Source: Acidobacteriota bacterium
GTDB taxonomy: Bacteria; Acidobacteriota; Terriglobia; Bryobacterales; Bryobacteraceae
Assembly (NCBI GenBank): GCA_023436715.1
Contig: JAEZIJ010000201.1
Coordinates: forward strand, 1-16,020
Reading direction: 5' to 3'
DNA length: 16,020 nt
In this document: positions 15,251 to 16,020 of the stretch, piece after piece
Layout of the letters: every line of letters begins with the position of its first letter
How positions within the stretch are numbered: the first letter of the stretch is position 1
Notes under the pieces: generated by a model
Told to the model about the DNA's origin: nothing
The model's input: the letters and a program-made list of their open reading frames with translations, nothing else
Databases searched by the model: none
Position numbers and translations under genes: made by a program

Positions 15251-15937
15251 ATGCTACGAGCCTGCTTGATTCTGGGAATCGCTGCGCCGGTTTGGGCGAT
15301 GCCGGTCACTGGGGAGTTCAGCTTCTCCGCAAACACCAATTTCGCCAACGTCGCCGGTCCTGAGTTCGCTTGGCAATTCCATCAGGGCGAGGCCTCGACC
15401 GTGTACCGGCAGTGTCCGGATAAGACATGCAGCCTTGACGGCACCGGCGCTCCCGCCATGTTCGCGTTCCTTACGCCCGAAAACTGGTTTCTTGCCGCCG
15501 TGAACTCGTTCGAAGCTTATGCAAACGTGATCGGAAAGCCGTCGAAGGCGGAAGGCGCAATCGGCGGATCGCTCGAATGGCACATCGGCCAAACCGATTG
15601 GGCAAGCTTTCCCGAGGGCAGCCAGAGCACGGTCGTTGTGCCCATGGAAGTTGCCGGTTTCCTCACGGCCTCGAACAGCAGCGTTTCTTTCATGAACTTT
15701 GCATTGCGCGGATCGGGCCGGTTCGAGACCGAAGTGGTAAGTTCTCCAGGTGCGGTCGCATTTCTTGGGGCATCCGGAAGGTTCGAAGGCGATGTAGAGC
15801 CGATCCCCGAACCTGCCGCATACACGCTTTGCGGCGCCGGGGTTATTCTGCTTGGGTGTTTGCTTCTCCGCCGGTGGGGGGGGGGGGGGGGGGCGGCGCC
15901 GTCGATCGCTCGGGCGATGTTGTGCGACATGGGATGA
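15251..15937 (+). CDS. PEP-CTERM sorting domain exported protein
   Basis: A 228-residue exported protein. MLRACLILGIAAPVWA is a signal peptide with probable cleavage after Ala16. The mature part is a beta-rich, low-Lys sequence with two Cys (CPDKTCSLDG). Near the C-terminus is the exosortase sorting signal: PEP in PIPEPAAY, a hydrophobic helix (GAGVILLGCLLL) and RRW. Such proteins are processed by an EpsH-type exosortase and go to the surface or extracellular matrix. Normally the protein ends within a few residues of the basic cluster. Here the frame runs into 18 G residues (15876-15893) encoding five Gly after Trp and continues with 15 unexpected residues. The true C-terminus is therefore doubtful. 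The specific function is unknown. Confidence 0.85.
   Translation: MLRACLILGIAAPVWAMPVTGEFSFSANTNFANVAGPEFAWQFHQGEASTVYRQCPDKTCSLDGTGAPAMFAFLTPENWFLAAVNSFEAYANVIGKPSKAEGAIGGSLEWHIGQTDWASFPEGSQSTVVVPMEVAGFLTASNSSVSFMNFALRGSGRFETEVVSSPGAVAFLGASGRFEGDVEPIPEPAAYTLCGAGVILLGCLLLRRWGGGGGAAPSIARAMLCDMG
15876..15893 (+). repeat. Poly-G tract, 18 bases
   Basis: Eighteen consecutive G residues inside the C-terminal codons of the PEP-CTERM gene, just after the RRW anchor. A second run of eight G lies at 15941-15948. Losing one G moves the stop to 15977; gaining one G (or losing two) leaves the frame open to the end of the window. It could be a slippage tract, a G-quadruplex former, or a sequencing/assembly artefact. 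Confidence 0.9.
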
Positions 15938-16020
15938 TTCGGGGGGGGAAACGAAGGCCCAGCGTCGGAGTCGATGACCGACGCCAGGCGGGTTTGCAAG
16001 CGGCATGCGCGGCTCGCATC
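15938..16020. other. Right-edge sequence, no gene assigned
   Basis: A short remainder after the poly-G region. It has an 8-G run (15941-15948) and a small 7-bp hairpin (GCGTCGG 15962-15968 with CCGACGC 15978-15984) without a T-tract. A minus-strand frame beginning near 15999 crosses the poly-G and becomes proline-rich, so I do not call it. Confidence 0.4.

Noticed and set aside
15517..15999. A minus-strand frame beginning near the right edge with a plausible-looking start
   Set aside because: It crosses the poly-G as a proline run and then becomes the antisense shadow of the PEP-CTERM gene. The first 35 residues could be real only if the poly-G is a mis-join, which cannot be settled here.

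Overview
The window is about 16 kb of GC-rich bacterial chromosome. Several traits together point to an acidobacterium of the Solibacter/Bryobacterales type: a PEP-CTERM exported protein, two-subunit glycyl-tRNA synthetase next to pyruvate phosphate dikinase, short hairpin-rich intergenic repeats, and a Tat-targeted aldo/keto reductase with a ferredoxin tail. The taxon is an inference from gene content, not from a marker-gene search. Most of the window is well-ordered housekeeping sequence. The less explained material sits in the intergenic stretches and at the right edge.

Layout, left to right. Positions 1-287 hold no gene but contain a 102-bp element (16-117) that folds into four abutting hairpins inside a closing stem. 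A small atypical receiver-domain protein (288-665, minus) is divergent from an oxidative pentose phosphate operon: zwf (823-2352), opcA (2352-3323) and pgl (3330-4046). pgl converges stop-to-stop on a three-gene minus-strand operon: a secreted protein resembling heparinase/alginate-lyase-fold enzymes (6247-7626), a Tat-signal aldo/keto reductase with two [4Fe-4S] motifs (5099-6250) and an MDR oxidoreductase (4043-5071).

Between 7627 and 8725 lies the most interesting non-coding region. It has a near-perfect 14-bp inverted repeat (7775-7890), a probable free-standing structured RNA ending in a strong intrinsic terminator (about 7933-8103), a small Cys-rich zinc-ribbon-like protein facing it (8116-8379, minus), and a cluster of short palindromic repeats (8434-8533).

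The right half is one tight plus-strand operon: recO (8726-9367), glyQ (9371-10282), glyS (10279-12351) and ppdK (12380-15118). It is followed by a three-copy repeat/hairpin (15126-15209) and a PEP-CTERM protein (15251-15937). The C-terminal codons of that protein run through an 18-G homopolymer, which is either a slippage (phase-variation) tract or a sequencing/assembly artefact.

Functionally, zwf-opcA-pgl make NADPH and 6-phosphogluconate from glucose 6-phosphate. ppdK links pyruvate and phosphoenolpyruvate. glyQS supplies glycyl-tRNA, and recO serves recombinational repair. The minus-strand operon looks like envelope or exported carbohydrate/redox metabolism with unknown substrates. No established defence, mobile-element or CRISPR system was found. 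The best candidates for undescribed biology are the ncRNA at 7933-8103, the aldo/keto reductase that lacks the expected catalytic Lys and His, and the poly-G tract.
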